From assembly GCA_026545225.1 (NCBI GenBank), contig CM048849.1, positions 6,350,041 through 6,414,040 of the forward strand: a stretch of DNA of 64,000 nt, in the 5' to 3' direction. The position numbers and the translations under genes were made by a program. The notes under the pieces were generated by a model. That model was not told where the DNA came from. It did not search any database and saw only the letters and a program-made list of their open reading frames with translations. The stretch comes from Cornus controversa. Its lineage: Eukaryota; Streptophyta; Magnoliopsida; Cornales; Cornaceae. Below are positions 33,325 to 46,140 of the stretch, piece after piece (position 1 is the first letter of the stretch; the number at the start of each line of letters is the position of its first letter).

Positions 33325-35860
33325 GATATTATGTTTCCTTTATTGATGATTGAACTCGTTATTGTTGAGTTTATCTTATGAAATATTGTTTTGAATTTTT
33401 TAGTATTTATAATACTTTTCGGACCCTTGTTAAAACTCAACATTCTGTTGTTATTAAGTGCTTTAGATGTGATTTGGGTGGGGAGTACACTTCTAATAAA
33501 TTCTGTGAATTACTTACCTTAGATGGAACTGTTCATCAAACTTCTTGTACAGATACTCTTGAGCAAAATGGTGTTGCTGAGAGAAAACATAGGCACATTG
33601 TTGAAACTGCTCGTTCTCTCTTATTGTCTGTTTCAGTTCCTAGTGAATTTTGGGGAGAAACAGTTCTTACTGCTGTCAACTTAATTAATAAGATTCCATC
33701 TTCTCACATCTCAGGTTTATCACCTTTTGAAAAGTTATATAGGCATGCTCCTGATTATTCTTCCTTGAAGGTTTTTAGTTGTACTTGTTTTGTTCTCCGT
33801 CCTCGTGTAGAGCGTAGCAAGTTATCTTCTCACTCTGTCGTTTATATTTTTCTTAGCTATGGTGAGGGTCAAAAGGGATATTGGTGCTTTGATCTAATTA
33901 TCCAAAAACTCTATGTATCTCATCATGTTTTATTTCTTGAGCATATACCATTCTTTTCTATTCCTGCTAGTACTCATAACATGACCAAATCTGACCTTAT
34001 CCATATTGATCATTTCTCTGATGATACTGATAATTTGTCTTCTCAAGTCCATATTGACTCACAGAATGTTTCTAGTCCTTGTGTTCCTATTACTCATTTT
34101 TCTCATCATTTTTCTCGTAGGGTTCGCACTAATAGTTCTGTAGATATTGGTTCTTTGCTCTCTAATACACTTGAAACTCTCTGTCTTCCTGTGGCCACCC
34201 AAGCAGTTCCTGAGACTGTGGATCCTCCTTCTCGTTATCCTTAACGTACTCGTAAGTCCATTCAATTACCAGATTTTGTTTATTCTTCTTATTCATATTC
34301 TTTTACTTCCTTTTTAGCTTCTATTCACTGTCTCTCTGAACCTTTATCCTATAAAGAGGCAGTTCTTGATCCTCTTTGGCAGCAGGCTATGGTTGAGGAA
34401 CTCTCTGTTTTGCATAAGACAGATACTTGGGATTTGGTACCGCTACCACCTGGTAGAAGTACGGTTGGTTCTCGTTGGGTTTATAAAATCAAAACCAAGT
34501 CTGATGGGTCAGTTGAGCGGTACAAAGCTAGATTGGTTGCTTAGGGATTTTCTCAACAATATGGTATAGATTATGAAGAGACCTTTGCTCCTGTTGCAAA
34601 AATGACTACTGTTCGTACTCTTATTGCAGTTGCCTCTATTCGTCAGTGGCATATATCTCAGATGAATGTTAAAAATGCCTTCTTGAATGGCGATCTTCAA
34701 GAATAAGTTTACATGATTCCCCTTCCTGGTGTTTCTCATAATCCTGAATATGTTTATAGGCTCAAGAAAGCTTTATATGGTCTCAAACAAGCACCCCGGG
34801 CCTAGTTTGAGAAGTTCTCTACTGTGATTACCTCTCTTGATTTTTGCCCAAGTCATCATGATTCCGCTCTGTTTATCAAGAGTACCTCTACAGGTCGTAT
34901 TTTTCTTTCCTTATATGTTGATGACATGATTATTACTGGTGATGATGTTGATGGGATTGCAGTGTTGAAGTCAGAATTAGCTCGACAATTTGAAATGAAG
35001 GACTTGGGCTCTCTTCGCTACTTTCTGGGTATTGAAATAGCATCCTCTCCAAAAAGCTATCTTTTATCTCAGTCAAAGTACACAGCTGACATTCTTGAGC
35101 GTGCTCACCTCACTGATACTAAGACTGTTGATACTCCTCTTGAGCTTAATGCTCGATATTCTCCTTCTGATGGTACCCCTTTACCAGATCCTACTTTATA
35201 TCGTACTATTGTAGGTAGCCTAGTATATCTCACTATTACACGTCCAGATATTGCATATTCTATTCACATTGTTAGTCAGTTTGTTGCTTCACCAACTACC
35301 GTTCATTGGGTTGCTATTCTTTGTATTCTTTGGTATCTTCGAGGCATTCTCTTTCAGAGTCTTTTACTTTCATCGATCTCTTCTTTGGAGCTGCGTGCAT
35401 ACTCAGATGCTGATTGGGCTGATGATCTAATAGATCGTAAGTCTATCACTGGTTTTTGTATATTTTTGGGTGATTCTCTTATTTCTTGGAAGAGTAAGAA
35501 ACAGACTGTCGTTTCTCGATCTTCCACAGAAGCTGAGTATCGTGCTATGGCATCTACTACCACTGAGATAGTTTGGTTACGTTGGTTGCTTGCAGATATG
35601 GGTGTTTCTCTTTCTCATTCCACTCCTATGCATTGTGACAACAAGAGTGCTATTCATCACAACTCAGTCTTTCATGAGCGAACCAAGCATATTGAGATTG
35701 ACTGTCATCTCACTCGACATCACCTTAAGCATAACACTATTACTTTGCCCTTTGTCACGTCTTCCATGCAGCTTGCAGACTTGTTTACAAAGTCGCATCC
35801 TATTTCTCGTTTTTGTTTTTTGGTTGGCAAACTCTCGATACTTTTAGCAGCCGCATCGTG
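33325..35860 (+). pseudogene. Copia-type pol, 5'-truncated, with four in-frame stops
   Basis: One reading frame runs from integrase to RNase H. Integrase core: CDLGGEYTS and ERKHRHIVETARSLL near 33460-33620. Reverse transcriptase: [28 protein letters not shown], and catalytic YVDD at about 34914. RNase H: YSDADWA, STEAEYRAM, CDNKSAIH. Stops occur at 34242-34244, 34542-34544, 34704-34706 and 34803-34805, all in the same frame with no frameshift. Two further stops lie near the 5' border, before 33378. Gag, protease and the N-terminal half of integrase are missing. Dead as an element. Confidence 0.92.
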
Positions 35861-35874
35861 AGTTTGAGGAGGGA

Positions 35875-36047
35875 TATTAGAGTTATTATATTTAATAATG
35901 GTAGGGTAGAATAGTCTTTTACTTTATTTTGTTTGTAAGACTATATATTCTCTTTATTAGGTTTTTATATTTGTAACTTTGCATTGAGATTGTAATAGAA
36001 ACCCTAGCCTCTTTATCTCTTCTCATCTCTTTACAATTCTCACAACA
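35875..36047 (+). repeat. Copia 3' LTR of the truncated element
   Basis: After the pol stop comes the purine tract tttgaggaggga (35863-35874), then an LTR-like ~173 bp starting TATTAG (probably a mutated TGTTAG) and ending CACAACA, with tatata near 35942. No 5' LTR is present in the window. Confidence 0.6.
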
Positions 36048-37144
36048 CAGACACTTCTAAAAGTTACAAAACCCGACAGCCTTTGAGCAAAGATGTAAAC
36101 AAATTAACTTTTACTCCTACAACATTAATCATGCCATAAGTTTATGCTTTTCATCATTTACCAGGAACGATTTTGTGGCCTTAAACCAGGCACCGACGCC
36201 ATAGACAAGGACTAGTGAAATATGATATACATTAATCATGCCATAAGTTTGTGCTTTCATCTTTTACCAGAAACAGCGGCTTTGTGGCCTTAACTGAGAC
36301 CATAGACAACTACTAGTGAAATATGATAAACAATCAATCCAGACAGTTCTGTGAACAATAGCCAAAAGTTCTACATGTATAGTTGACAGACTAAGACAAT
36401 ATACATAGGAACTCCACCATTCAACTTGGATTACAAATTAAATTATTCAATCTTACTCCGAGTTCTCAAAAAAGATGTTTCACCTCTTTGTAATCTATAA
36501 TGCAATCTTCCGGTATATAATCATTAATATGGTAGTAGAAATAACTATCCAAAATTAATATCAACGTGGTGTTAAATGAATGTAAACAAGTTAGAATCAC
36601 CTTTCCAACCCAATATGCAACTCCTTTGCATTAGGCACCTTTGCTAAAAGGAATTTTGTTAATTATACACACAACAATAACACTGAATAACAAAAAGATA
36701 AAGAACACATAGATTTAATGTGGCATTGTGACTACTCCACAGAAAAGTCAAAGAAATAATTCACTATATTCACCGAATTAGGATTACAACTAATTATATA
36801 TCTCCAAACCCTAGTACATTTCTAATATATCCACAACGAGAGGTTATGCTCCGCTCTATCATGAGACTCCATGCCCTCCCGTATGACCCATGCCTAGTGT
36901 AATTTCTTCATAAAAATATGAGCCACAACCCAACAAATTCAAATGGGAAGTTTCTAAAAGGCATGACAATGGTCGATCTCTTCCCACACCAAACCCCTTT
37001 CCCATCACGCGTGTAATGCAACACATCAAAAATAATCCAACCCACTTCTTCCATATATTCTGATCCTTTGTACGACAAACTTCTCTAGATTTCTGAAGTC
37101 ATGACCTGAAACCAAGTTGTTGCAACTTAGCGACCCAAAAGTCA

Positions 37145-37405
37145 AAACACTAGGCTAACATAGAAACAATAACATGACCATTTGCCGGCCACCAAATCTA
37201 GCATTGGGATTAATGGTGACATCTCCAGTCATCAAACCCACATCCAATCGAGAACCCTTCTTTCAACTCCCTAATTGGCAATATTAATCACTGACAGTGC
37301 ATCATATTCAAAAGTAACATTTTAACATTTTGAAACTGATGGTCCAGTACAAACAGTAAAGCTTGCCAAAGCGCTAAAGCCTCTGCCATAGAAATTTGAT
37401 AACAA
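37145..37405 (-). pseudogene. Decayed RNase H-like fragment of a plant LINE
   Basis: On the minus strand AEALALWQALLFVLD is readable, then in another frame EYDALSVINIAN and LDWMWV. These are the helix-strand pattern of the RNase H-like (RVT_3) domain found after plant LINE reverse transcriptases. Stops and frameshifts are present. Confidence 0.55.
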
Positions 37406-38326
37406 CAATAAAAAATGTGTGTGTATATATATATATATATATAGGATAAATTGAATCTGATGAAAATTTTCTTGACTACAAAAATATCACTAGTACAGAT
37501 TAGATAGAAAATTCTATGATTTTACGAGTCTCGTCCGTATGGCTAAGCAATAATTGACCTCATTAGGTATTAGTACAACAATCCAATCGCCAAGGAGACA
37601 ACATGTTTTCTCGTTAAAAGATGTCTTTGCTTCAATTTGTAATTTTTTTTTTTACCAAATTAGGCATTAGTACAGCAATTTAATCGCCAAGGAGCTCTCT
37701 CCTTAAAAGATGCATTTGCTTCAGTTCTCAGTGTATCAAATTCAAGATAGATATGCTAAAAAATACTGTATAATATAAATAAGACACTTATCAAACAATT
37801 AAATATTTCTGTTATTTTATAATCAAGTTACAACCCGTGCACATCAAATTGCTACAAGAAAATATGTATGCCTTAAGATGCATTAAGATAGAAGTAAAGT
37901 TGCAGTGAATTGTTTCCATTGTTCCACAAATAAAACCAAACATTAGAAATTTTTTTAAATTGCAAAATGCTAGCATTCATCACAAAAGTTTAATTACATA
38001 TAAATCTTCTTTGAAGCATAATAAAATAAATAAAGAAGTCTTATATAAGTCCTCTCCATTTTGATATTCTTTGAGTCCATTCATGCATGTGAAATCATCA
38101 TTCAACTCGAATGTATAGTCCGGTTGTGCAAGCCATAAAAGAGGCCATTCTAATGGTAGTGTTCACTTAATAAGGAATATAACATCATCAGACAAAAATT
38201 GGCTCAAACATTAATTTAGTAAAAATCGAGCCAACAACGGACTTAAAATTCATAACTAAGTTATTACTTATAACAAATGGTTTTCAAAAATTCAATAAAA
38301 ATGACGCATCGCATGTGGCGGATAAA

Positions 38327-38487
38327 GTATACAATACCCGAAGATATTGATGATGTGGTATCACAAAAAAGTTTAAGTTCTCCATTTCTCCTTGATTGTA
38401 AGGAAATTAGAGTTTTCAAAAGAGATGGAGGGCTTACACCTACCGGGAATACCACATCATCAATACTCCAGAGGTATTGTATAATTT
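38327..38487. repeat. Long imperfect foldback (~160 nt hairpin)
   Basis: The arm tatacaatacc..attgatgatgtggtat (38330-38363) is matched by the inverted ataccacatcatcaat..ggtattgtata (38450-38485). Inside, aagttctccatttctc pairs with gagatggagggctt, so pairing extends along most of the arms. The shape is like a plant MIR precursor or a small foldback element. Confidence 0.7.
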
Positions 38488-38575
38488 CTACCATGTGCGA
38501 GGATGAAAAAAAAATCAAGATACGGTCAGATACTGTTACCCGCGTGCTTTATGTTTGCGACCATGGTCGGGATTA

Positions 38576-38985
38576 GGAACAATGGAAAAAGTTCTCATCA
38601 TTGTTATCTCTCAACATCTGATCTCCACAACCACAACCAGTCTGATGTTGATCTTCAGATTCATAGCTTGCATGCCATGGTTGCTTGCACCGAAAGCAAA
38701 ATAGTCTATTGCAATTGGGACACTCTAATTTTCTCACATCATTTCCACGCTCGTTCACAACTAAAGCCGAGCATCGCGATAGGTACAATAACATGTACCG
38801 AGCATGTCGCACCACTAGTCGAACAATTGTGTCGGGATGATGTCCCTGCATGCGAGAGGATCCAACAACTGACCGCAGAAGAGTGGAGGACATCTGATAT
38901 TGGCTATACTGAAATCTTCAATCATCGTTTTGATATACTTGGCTATGCAATCCTTGCAGAATTAATGAACACATCTCTTGTTGTT
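38576..38985 (-). pseudogene. RBR-type (RING-IBR-RING) E3 ubiquitin ligase pseudogene
   Basis: Minus strand, reading with frame changes: end of RING1 (FCKDCIAKYI), linker and first IBR cysteines (IRCPPLFCGQLLDPLACRD, then IIPTQLFD), then after frame changes CSALVVNERGNDVRKLECPN, NRLFCFRCKQPWH and GC. This order is RING1-IBR of plant RBR ligases (ARIADNE-related), which pass ubiquitin from E2 to substrate. Stops at 38962-38964 (in RING1) and 38815-38817, and at least two single-base frameshifts around 38783-38797, kill the frame. RING2, with the catalytic Cys, is not found downstream. Confidence 0.82.
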
Positions 38986-39509
38986 TTTGAAATTATTGGT
39001 TGATGGGTAACATTGTTTCTCTACATATTGTGCAAGTGAATGTTGATGCAGCTTCCTCTTCTTCGTCTAATTTATTCTTCCAAAAATTAAAGATCAGTTC
39101 ACAGTTCATAGCATGCCAATTTTTTTTTTATATATTTTCAAACCATTAGGATCAAACTTTGAAAATAACAAAAACAAGTTTAAAATCTAAAACTTACCAT
39201 TAAATTATCGTACTTTCATTGAGAAACATTGTGTTAGAAGACTGACAATGTTTTTGGCTTTGACAAGTAACGTAATGATCGATGATGATTTTTGTTGTTG
39301 TATTGCAAGACTCCTTATTGGCTTAGGAGTTTGAACTAACCAGGGCTCTTTATGCTCTGTCAGTAAAGAACAAAAGAAGGGATAGATGAGACGTCCCCAA
39401 AGAGGAGAGTAACTTTTTTTTATTTGATTTGATGAAAGAAAAGAGAAATGATAATACTTTATTGGGTTTGTCTAATTACACACGATGTATTACACTGATC
39501 TCTAGTGAA
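38986..39509. other. Intergenic, no gene seen
   Basis: AT-rich. 39466-39500 contains 'tctaattacacacgatgtat', a partial copy of the TIR starting at 39510. Confidence 0.5.
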
Positions 39510-39980
39510 ATTTGGTCTAATTACACACAATGTATTGTTTGAAAAATGTTACACTTACCACCCATCAAGTTTAGAGCTTGATAACAATGACCCCCATGGG
39601 TTCAATATTCCGTTATTTCCTTAAAAAAAAAAAAATGTAGCGTAGTGACCAAAATACCCTTCACTCATTTAAAATTATTTTATTACCCTTAAATTGCAAT
39701 AAATTAGAAGAAAAAAAATCCCTCTTTTATGGACAAATATACCCTTAAAAAAATTTCTTTCTCTATCTTATTTTCCACAACCACAACCAAACAACCCCAA
39801 CAACCACCACCCTCTCCGTCTCCGACCAGACCCCGTCGTCCTCCTACATACCTCCTCCTCCACCATCAAACCCCTTCATCGCCGGTCCTCTCCGCACATC
39901 ACCACCACCTCCCTTCTCTCCATTGTTGTCCCCCAACATCTCTAACTCTATATATATGTTGTTGTATATATATATATGTG

Positions 39981-40028
<48 letters not shown>

Positions 40029-40580
40029 TTTCCCCCTCCTCTCCCTTCATCTCTATCTTGGTTCTCTCTCTCCTCTCCACGTACCCCGCCACCACATTCT
40101 CATTCCATTTCAATCACCTGCAACATCATCATCTCAATTATACCCAAATGGGTCTCCAATCTTTATTTTAGATAAAATTTGGGTGATAGCTTGGTTATTT
40201 GGGTTGGATTGATGATGGTGGCTGTTGGGTTTGATGATAAGAGTTTCAGTGGGTCTGCAGTGAAGATGAGACATTGATGTTCTGGTTGTATATATGCACA
40301 CATACATATATTATACATACATAGCACCATAGAATTAGGAGGTCATAGAGAGTGGGAAAAAAAAAGAGGATAGAGAAATAGAGAGGGTAATTTGATACAA
40401 ATCAATGGATCTTTTGGTAATTTCCTTTGGAGATATTTTTATATTATTATATTTGATAAAAGTTAAGGACATTTTACTCTCTCATTTAACGGCCGTTAGT
40501 GATAAGGGTATCCGGTGTAAGAAATCACCAAACAATGCATTCGTGTGTAATTGGATCAAACCTCCAGGGAGTCACTAATG
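39510..40580. mobile_element. Probable non-autonomous TIR element
   Basis: The left end tctaattacacacaatgtat (then tgtttg) is mirrored on the minus strand at the right end by tccaattacacacgaatgca (then ttgtttg). After each come ...cttacac and a gataa motif. The interior is CT-rich with a TA/TG microsatellite (39965-40026). A 148-codon low-complexity frame inside is not a gene. Confidence 0.5.
39991..40026. repeat. TA microsatellite
   Basis: About 18 TA units, preceded by a TG run. Confidence 0.95.
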
Positions 40581-42039
40581 ACCCAAGCAGAAGGGTCAAG
40601 CCTATTTGAAGGTCATTATATTTTATCCTACTTTTTTTGTTTGTTAGGAAATAAAGAAGAGATAATTTTAATTTATGTTTACCGTTAAACCAATCACTAT
40701 TTATTTACTATACTTTGGGTTTATCAAATAATTATAAAGATATTTTTGTAATTTTAATTTTTTTTTTAGTAGTCTTGCCTTTCTTTCTTTCTTCCTGTCC
40801 GAAAATTTGTGAAAGAAGAGATGAGTCATTCATCCCCTTTTCTCTTCTCTACTTGTCTCATCTCTACCGAACGAAAAAAATTTGTTCTTTTCTTCTTATC
40901 TTTCCCTACACCGCTTTTCCTTCCTTTCTACAAACGAACCATTAGAGAAAATCCTTTCAAAAGTGAAAAATTTAGAAAAAATTAGGTTGTCACGTATTTT
41001 AGCCATCAAGAAGTCCTATCCGTTTTTAGCAAGAAAATTTAATTCATACTTTATTAATATGTAATTTTTCAACTTTACCTTTACTATTATTGTTGTTATT
41101 GTAATTTAATCTAAAATGTTTTAATTCATTCTCGAAAATAGTATTATTAATCTTTATTTGAAAAATATTTTAGTAATTTTCTTATTTTTAAGAAACATAG
41201 ACTAATTATCTAATAAATTAATTCATAAATTGACAAAAAAAATAATATTGCAAATCAAATATTAATACTAAACATGTTTGAATAATTAACAAGTTAGTGA
41301 AAAAACAAAATAACCAATAATTTTTAATTAGATCTCATCACGTACCAACATGGATATGTTTAATCAAGGTACTAAATGTTAATAGTTTTCCTAAATTAAT
41401 AATGAAAATAGTTCTTCTCACAAAGAAACCAATTTTTTCTTTTATTTTTTTGGCACGTCACAAAGAATAAAATATAGAGTAAATTACACTATACTTCCCT
41501 CTTGATTAACAAACCTACACACGGCACCCTAACGCCTACATTGTGTTTGGAATCTCATAATTTAATAGGAATTGGATTTGAAAATTAATTTCACTTGCTT
41601 GGAATCATGAATTTTAGTAGGAGATAAGGATATGAAGGAATTTCTAAAAAAAAAAATTGTAAGGTTGAGAAATTCAAAATTTGAGGGAATTCGATAACTA
41701 ACAACTTAACTTGTCAAAAATTACTCTCACATGAGAACTTATCAGAGATATGCAATTATCATTGTGCGCTTATTTTTTTAATATAATTTATTTGAGAAGT
41801 GAATGAAATAAAAAAAAATCAAAATAACCATTTTTAAAGATCAAAATTTCTTCAGGTACTAATTTTTTTCTCTCTCACATGTTTCTTTCTCTAAAATCCA
41901 AAACATCTCAACACATATACATATATATATATGCATATATACGTACGGACACTCAATTGTGATAATAATTAGAAGTTCATCGAATTAATATAATTATGCA
42001 ATTATTAAGGCCCTTGATTTCTTCTTCACTTTGCCCTAA
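40581..42039. other. Intergenic, no gene seen
   Basis: AT-rich. 41090-41290 resembles 48300-48420 (attattaatctttatttgaa and aaactaaacatgtttgaata), suggesting a related repeat. 41540-41640 has tgtttggaatct-type sequence like a MITE end. Confidence 0.5.
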
Positions 42040-42669
42040 TAATCAATTATGCCATAAGTTTGTGCTGTCATCATTTCTCGCATAATTTACTGAATTATAT
42101 CCAAGTCGTGCATTACTATAGCTCAAAGGACAGACTAGAAATAAGATATTTACTGGCACCAAGATAATATAAATCAACTAAAAATTGACCTCAGTCTCAT
42201 CTGTATGCCTAAGCAACAATTGAACTCATTAGGCATTAGATATAAAATTCTATCTCATCAAGCAATAATTGACATAGGCAATAGTACAACAATTCAATCC
42301 CCATGTAAATAGTGATGAAATCATCATTCTCATCCTAATATTTTGCTGCAGATAGAAAATAACGTAGGAATAAAATAGTAGTACGTTTCAACATGCTATA
42401 CTTTTCCATATATATAAAACAGAATCAGTTTTTAAAATAGAACACTTGACCAACTTTAATTTAATTAACATGTGAAAAAAAAATTAATTACACATTCAAT
42501 TAAAACTTTTTAAATCAAGATATAATCCGCCTTTTTCTTCTAGTCAAAATTAATATAATCCTTTATATGAAAAAAAATTAATATTTTATTAAAAACTGAA
42601 AGTGATAAAACAAGAACTTTCCTTTTCTTTCACAACTTAAAATATATTAAGCTATATATATGGACATGT

Positions 42670-42671
<2 letters not shown>

Positions 42672-42710
<39 letters not shown>
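42672..42710. repeat. TA microsatellite
   Basis: About 19 TA units. It is followed by a ~250 bp block rich in ggaatgaccattcc-like words (42840-42960) that may be a MITE. Confidence 0.95.
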
Positions 42711-42712
<2 letters not shown>

Positions 42713-43974
42713 TTGAGTGAGTTGTAAATGAGAGAGATAAATTAATGAAGAGAGAGGATGATAATACCATTGGGACTCCGTGTATGGGGGGAATCTCACC
42801 AATACTAACTCATGAAATAATTTCATGACGTGTAGCATTGGTCTTTTAATAATGAGTGGAAATGGAATGACCATTCCATAACCCAACAAGTTGAATGATT
42901 TTGTTAGAATGACTATTTCAAAGGAATGACTTGGAATAGTAATTTCATTTCTAATATAGCACAACAAATAAGAGAAATGAAATCAGATGTAGAATGACAA
43001 TTTTATTCCACCTTCAGTCCTGTGTACCAAACTACCATTAATACATATTGTAAGAGTCGCTATGCATGCATTAATATCTATCGTAAAACTCACTGTACAT
43101 GTCGTACAACTCGTACGACTCAAACTTACTGGTGCATTTACACCGCGAGTGAAGTAGATACGGAAATAGCACGCTTTCTCCTTAAAGATGCATTTGCTTT
43201 TAGTTTGCACAAAAACTTTCTCCTGCACTGAAACTAACATAGCAACTTTTTATATTCTGTTCTCAGTGTATCAAATTCAACACAAATATATATCCTGAAA
43301 AATATTGCAAAATATAAATAACTATTTGTTTGTAGTGGAGTTCTGAAAATTTATGAGGTGTTACTTGCAACATAATAGAGATTCAGAGTGGACAGAGAGA
43401 GGTGAAAATCCAGGCAAACTAGAGAGAGAGAGAAAAAGATGGCAGTTGGCACAATACACCATTGACTCCCTTGGTGAAGGTTTAAATGTTTGTGGGTTAG
43501 AAAGGACTGAAAGTTGCAAAGTCTACAATGTCTCCTCTTTCTCATCCCCTTTTTGTTCTCTGGACAATGTCCTTTTATAGGCCAAGAAATGAAGATGGGG
43601 TGATATCATGGTGAGGTAATAAATATGAATATAACAATAATTAAAAAGAAAGAATATTAAGTGTCGGTAGACAATAATAAGGTGTATATTGACAGATGTA
43701 ACAAAGGTAAATATTTATAATATAATATTAATATGGTCAGGTATGGTGAGGCTATGATATATGGGAGTCAAATGATATTTCTCTCTCTATAAGTCAGATC
43801 GAGGATAGGCTCGACGGACCCTGGATTTCAACCACCAAACCAAGTACCTTCTCGGATCCCATATAATCCTGAGTCCTGCTCCCAACTCAGGTCTTCAAGT
43901 CGTCAATCTTTTATGAAAAGAGTTATTTAGAGAATAGAATCGTAGGACCTCGACAAATAGAGGAGGGTCCTCGA

Positions 43975-44100
43975 AAGAAGAGGACCTCGAGGTAGAGGAG
44001 GTCCTTGGAAAAGGAAGAGAAGGACCTCGAGGTAGAGGAGGTCCTTGGAAGAGGAAAAGAAGGAGGACCTCGATAGGTAGAGGAGGGTCCTTGGAGGAGG
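43975..44100. repeat. ~40-bp minisatellite next to the 85-bp array
   Basis: ggacctcgaggtagaggagg and tccttgga.gagga repeat with small changes. The vocabulary is the same as that of the longer units that follow. Confidence 0.8.
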
Positions 44101-44123
44101 ACCGCGGTATATAGAGAAGGAGG

Positions 44124-44500
44124 AGCTTAACCGATAGAAGAGAGCTCGGAGGAAGATGAGGACCACCTCGATAGTTAGATCGAGGTCCTCGGCGAAGGAA
44201 AAGGAGGAGCTCGGCTGATAGAAGAGAGCTCGGAGGAAGATGAGGACCACCTCGATAAGTAGATCGAGGGTCCTCGGCGGAGGAAGAGGATGAGCTCGGT
44301 CGATAGAAGAGAGCTCGGAGGAAGATGAGGGCCACCTCGATAAGTAGATCGAGGGTCCTCGGCGAAGGAAGAGGAGGAGCTCGGCCGATAGAAGAGAGCT
44401 CGGAGGAAGATGAGGACCACCTCGATAAGTAGATTGAGGGTCCTCGGCGAAGGAAGAGGAGGAGCTCGACTGATAGAAGAGAGCTCGGAGGAAGAGAAGT
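44124..44500. repeat. 85-bp minisatellite, about 4.5 copies
   Basis: Each unit contains gatagaagagagctcggagg, then atgaggaccacctcgata..tagatcgag, then ggtcctcggcg.aggaagag. As 85 is not a multiple of 3, all three frames of the minus strand stay open in turn, giving long repetitive but meaningless frames. Confidence 0.92.
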
Positions 44501-44969
44501 TCCCTAAAAAGACCGAAGATTTTGGTCTTTGATTTGACGTTTTATTAATGACGTGGCATGTGCCACGTAACTTGGCCGTTGACCGCTTGACCAAGCTAAA
44601 AGACCATTTTTGCTGATGTGGCATGAAAATGTTGACTAAAATATTTGATTACCCATACCAACACTATTTTATAATAAAGTTCCAACCAGTGCACATCAAT
44701 TTGCTAAAAGAAGCAATGCACAGCAGAAGAACATATATGCATAAGATGGAAACTAGTAAAGTTGCACTCCATTGTTTCCATTGTTCCACAAATAAAACCA
44801 AACTTTAGGAGTTCATTTAAATTGCTAAATGCTAATATTCGCATCACAAAGGTTTAATTACATATAGATCTTCTTTCACGTAGTTTCAAGAAAGCATAAT
44901 AAAAGAGGCCATTCTAATGGAAGAAGAAATTAATACTGTTGGAGGATAGCATCATCAGACAAAATAAGG

Positions 44970-45764
44970 TCACACTTTTTTTTTTAACAAGCCTAGAACA
45001 AATCAATATCACAATAATCATTGAATCCAAATCAAAACAAGGCAGAGCATTAGAGAAAAACATATGCCATGTTAGAAATAATCAACCTCACCAAACCAAA
45101 TAAAAACAATTGATTCTATATAGTGAATTGGGTGACTGGAAAGGGTTTTGATTTCAAAAGAGGTACCACCAGATCGAAAGAATTGTGATAATATAATGGG
45201 ATCTATACAATTAGAAATTTTATCTAATTAGGGTTATTATTATTTTGTTTGCCTTTTCACAATTAATTTAGAGTTGGACTTCTCATTATTTGATAGACTT
45301 ATACCAATTATAATGTGATCATTATCTACTTATGTGTTTAAATTGTTTTAATCAATTAGTCCATTCAGTTGTGGTCAAGTCCAAAATTATCATTTTGCTC
45401 TAAACTCTTCTAATTGTCTAGTAAAAATGTTTGGGGTAAATATCACTGACACTCCATGTGATTTAAACTTATTTTTCATGCAAAAAAAGTTTATTTATAG
45501 TGACAGTAAAAATTCAAACAATTTGCACCGTCTATCGGAGAGACTTCAAACTGTGTATGATATTCTTTGACCCTTTACATAAAATAGTAAATTACACAAA
45601 TGCCCATTTACTTACCCTTTGTATTATTATTATTATTATATCCTGTTCATAATCAAATACTGGTTTTCTCTCCGGCGAAGCTCATTGCCTGAGCAACCCA
45701 ATTTCGGCCACCACCAAGCAACATCACAACACTTCTATCAACCACCATGCATTGCCATCATCAC
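44970..45764. other. Intergenic, no gene seen
   Basis: AT-rich. 'ggggtaaatatcactgacactcc' at 45433 resembles a TIR end, with no partner found. Confidence 0.4.
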
Positions 45765-45990
45765 CGCTGCAATCGAAACCACCACAAGCCCCAATCGAAA
45801 CCACCGCAAGCCGCCACAAGTCTCAATCGAAACCACCACAAGCCCCAATCGAAACCACCGTAAGCCACCACAAGCCACAATTGAAGCCACCACAAGTCAT
45901 AATCAAAACCACCCCAAGCCCCAATTGAAACCATCTTAAGTCACCACAAGCTCTAATCGAAACCATCGCAAGTCATCACAAGCCCAATCC
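45765..45990. repeat. ~21-bp minisatellite
   Basis: Variants of caatcgaaaccaccacaagc repeat about ten times with substitutions and small gaps. They give an open plus-strand frame rich in Thr/Asn/Pro that I regard as repeat-derived. Confidence 0.85.
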
Positions 45991-46020
45991 AGTTCAGCAC
46001 AGTTTAAAGACCCATATTGT

Positions 46021-46140
46021 CACGCCCCAACTTTTGATACCCAAATCGATTTAGGAAAAGGAAGTAAACAATCCACTCTGTACCACATGTCATCACTAAA
46101 CACACTCTGATATCATCTCTGTCACGCCCCAGTTTTTGAT
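46021..46140 (-). mobile_element. LTR end and degenerate primer-binding site remnants
   Basis: tgtcacgcccc occurs at 46021 and 46118. Just before the second is actctgatatcat, a mutated complement of the methionine-tRNA PBS, so on the minus strand an LTR end (..GGGGCGTGACA) is followed by a PBS. This explains the orientation assigned to the solo LTR at 9233-24456. The LTR body (to about 46900) is degenerate. Confidence 0.55.

Larger units (their letters stand above)
36110..39210. repeat. Duplicated region, copy A
   Basis: Blocks here recur in the same order at 42040-47140: catgccataagttt.tgctt (36131, 36238 vs 42049), ctaagcaa.aattga.ctcattagg (37545 vs 42210), gatgcatttgctt and ctcagtgtatcaaattcaa (37705 vs 43190-43265), a ~300 bp block with attgtttccattgttccaca (37822-38160 vs 44670-44960), and the RING pseudogene end with aaaaattaaagat (38930-39200 vs 46965-47140). 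Within copy A, 36640-37140 has LTR-like sequence (tttaatgtggcattgtgact) with no defined ends. Confidence 0.7.

Noticed and set aside
38503..39003. 166-codon plus-strand frame
   Set aside because: Antisense to the RBR pseudogene, whose protein motifs are on the minus strand.
39729..40175. 148-codon frame
   Set aside because: Pro/Ser/Tyr-Ile low complexity over CT-rich sequence and a TA run.
43895..44624. Three overlapping 107-149 codon minus-strand frames rich in Ser/Arg/Leu
   Set aside because: Product of the 85-bp minisatellite, which keeps all frames open.
45619..45939. 106-codon frame with ETTTSPNRNHRKPP repeats
   Set aside because: Translation of a 21-bp minisatellite.
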